Positions 63,172-64,000 of a DNA stretch of 64,000 nucleotides are shown piece by piece. The notes beneath the pieces are model-generated. The model did not search any database. It was not told the origin of the DNA and saw nothing but the letters and a program-made list of their open reading frames with translations. This DNA comes from Fructobacillus pseudoficulneus. GTDB taxonomy: Bacteria > Bacillota > Bacilli > Lactobacillales > Lactobacillaceae. The DNA lies in the NCBI RefSeq assembly GCF_900108455.1, contig NZ_FNWS01000006.1, positions 1-64,000 on the forward strand, written 5' to 3'. Every line of letters begins with the position of its first letter. Positions within the stretch are counted from its first letter, which is position 1. The position numbers were made by a program, and so were the translations under genes.

Positions 63172-64000
63172 ATGGCTCAGACAAGAATTAATCGATATAA
63201 CGATTACCTGAAACAACATCAATTAAAAACTAGATTACAAAAGAAAGGCTTGGCGCTTTCCTTAACATCTCTGGCTGCTTTTGCTTCTATTGGTTTAGTC
63301 GCCAACACAACTCACTCCGATAGTTTGTCACTAACACATTTGCAAGCCAGCGCGGATACTACAGCAACAACCGGAACGATTGGTACTGTGCCATACAGTT
63401 ATGACACTTCCACCAATACGTTGACATTTACAGGTGGCGGGTCGTTTCAAACTAGTTCCGGAGGTGGAACCGATGTCCAGATAAGTAGTCTCTTCCCAAA
63501 CGTCGCACATATTGTTTTTACCCAACCCGTCACTAGCGGTATGGGCCTTGGGCTGTTATTTGCGCACCTGACTTCATTAAAAAATTTTACTGGTCTAGAT
63601 AAATTAGACACAAGCCAGCTAACTGCGATGGATGATATGTTCTCCGATGATAGCTCATTAACATCAATCGATCTTTCACATTTTAACACTTCAAACGTGA
63701 CAAGCATGGGTTCTACTTTTAGTGGATGTTCATCACTCACTTCTCTCGATCTTTCAAGCTTCAACACCAATAAGCTTGAAACACTTGTCGGTACATTCAG
63801 TGGTTGTACTTCACTAAGCTATTTAGATCTTTCTAATTTTAACTTTGCTAATCAATATTTCTCGGGATCTGGCGCCCTATCCAATGTTGGTAATGGAAAA
63901 ACATTTTATCTTAAGTTGCCCGGTCAAAAAACGATGACCATCGGCGATGCCCTACAAGGCAGTACGTATACTTCCGTTACACCCATTGATGAGGCGAATG
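63172..64000 (+). CDS. BspA-like leucine-rich-repeat surface protein, 5' part
   Basis: An open frame from the ATG at 63172 (ribosome site GAGG 8 bases before) to the right edge, at least 276 residues and incomplete. It starts with a long charged N-region and hydrophobic signal (LALSLTSLAAFASIGLVANT). It then carries a Thr/Gly-rich segment and repeats of the BspA/DUF285 type, such as MDDMFSDDSSLTSIDLSHFNTSNVTSM and FSGCSSLTSLDLSSFNTNKLETL. Proteins of this kind are cell-surface adhesins in lactobacilli. The C-terminus, including any LPXTG or other anchor, is off the edge. Confidence 0.88.
   Translation, partial: MAQTRINRYNDYLKQHQLKTRLQKKGLALSLTSLAAFASIGLVANTTHSDSLSLTHLQASADTTATTGTIGTVPYSYDTSTNTLTFTGGGSFQTSSGGGTDVQISSLFPNVAHIVFTQPVTSGMGLGLLFAHLTSLKNFTGLDKLDTSQLTAMDDMFSDDSSLTSIDLSHFNTSNVTSMGSTFSGCSSLTSLDLSSFNTNKLETLVGTFSGCTSLSYLDLSNFNFANQYFSGSGALSNVGNGKTFYLKLPGQKTMTIGDALQGSTYTSVTPIDEAN

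Overview
The window is a chromosomal segment of a low-GC Gram-positive lactic acid bacterium. The best fit is the Leuconostocaceae (Weissella, Leuconostoc or Fructobacillus). This rests on D-lactate dehydrogenases of the type used by obligate heterofermenters, on fused GlnH-GlnP transporters, and on a Firmicute gene order (yqeG-yqeH-yhbY-yqeK-rsfS-yqeM, whiA-yvcK, gmk-rpoZ). Genus level is inference. No tRNA gene, CRISPR array, insertion sequence or prophage was found.

From about 1 to 58.6 kb almost every gene lies on the minus strand. Only a small orphan gene at 2972 and rnhC at 7938 point the other way. The left edge falls in the first bases of a minus-strand 16S rRNA gene, preceded by two tandem promoters. 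Next come: gmk-rpoZ-ppiB-cvfD and a small gene (0.5-2.7 kb); cvpA-mutS2 with two unrecognised genes (3.3-7.8 kb); rnhC; ytxH and DUF948 membrane proteins; rny, smpB, rnr, secG, an SPOUT methyltransferase and yidC (9-16.6 kb); and a CovR/ArlR-like two-component system (16.7-18.5 kb). The ribosome-maturation cluster yqeG to tmcAL plus yceD fills 18.6-24.3 kb.

The region 24-31 kb holds a secreted transglycosylase-like protein, an amino-acid permease, an orphan PTS EIIC, a frameshifted D-LDH next to an intact D-LDH, and clpP. The region 31-43.8 kb holds whiA, yvcK, radC, an MFS exporter, folC, a cshA-like DEAD-box helicase, a serine hydrolase, murF, rlmD, rpmE2 and murA. Then come pheT/pheS under a T-box, a 2-hydroxyacid dehydrogenase, pepF, coiA, a three-gene glutamine-type ABC operon, and a P-type ATPase behind a manganese-type riboswitch (55.9-58.8 kb). 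After 59 kb the genes look accessory: an NmrA-like oxidoreductase, a CynX-like MFS carrier with a LysR regulator, a small anchored protein, and the start of a BspA-like surface protein cut by the right edge.

Most of the window is housekeeping: RNA processing and decay (rny, rnr, smpB, cshA, rnhC), ribosome assembly, cell-wall precursor synthesis and protein export. The most notable points are these. MurA carries Asp in place of its catalytic Cys, which predicts fosfomycin insensitivity. The RlmD-like enzyme has lost its iron-sulfur cysteines. YidC lacks a lipobox cysteine. nadD and rapZ are missing from their usual places. A manganese-type riboswitch controls the P-type ATPase. Several promoters (rny, secG, murA, cshA) carry perfect inverted repeats that look like operators or 5' RNA hairpins.
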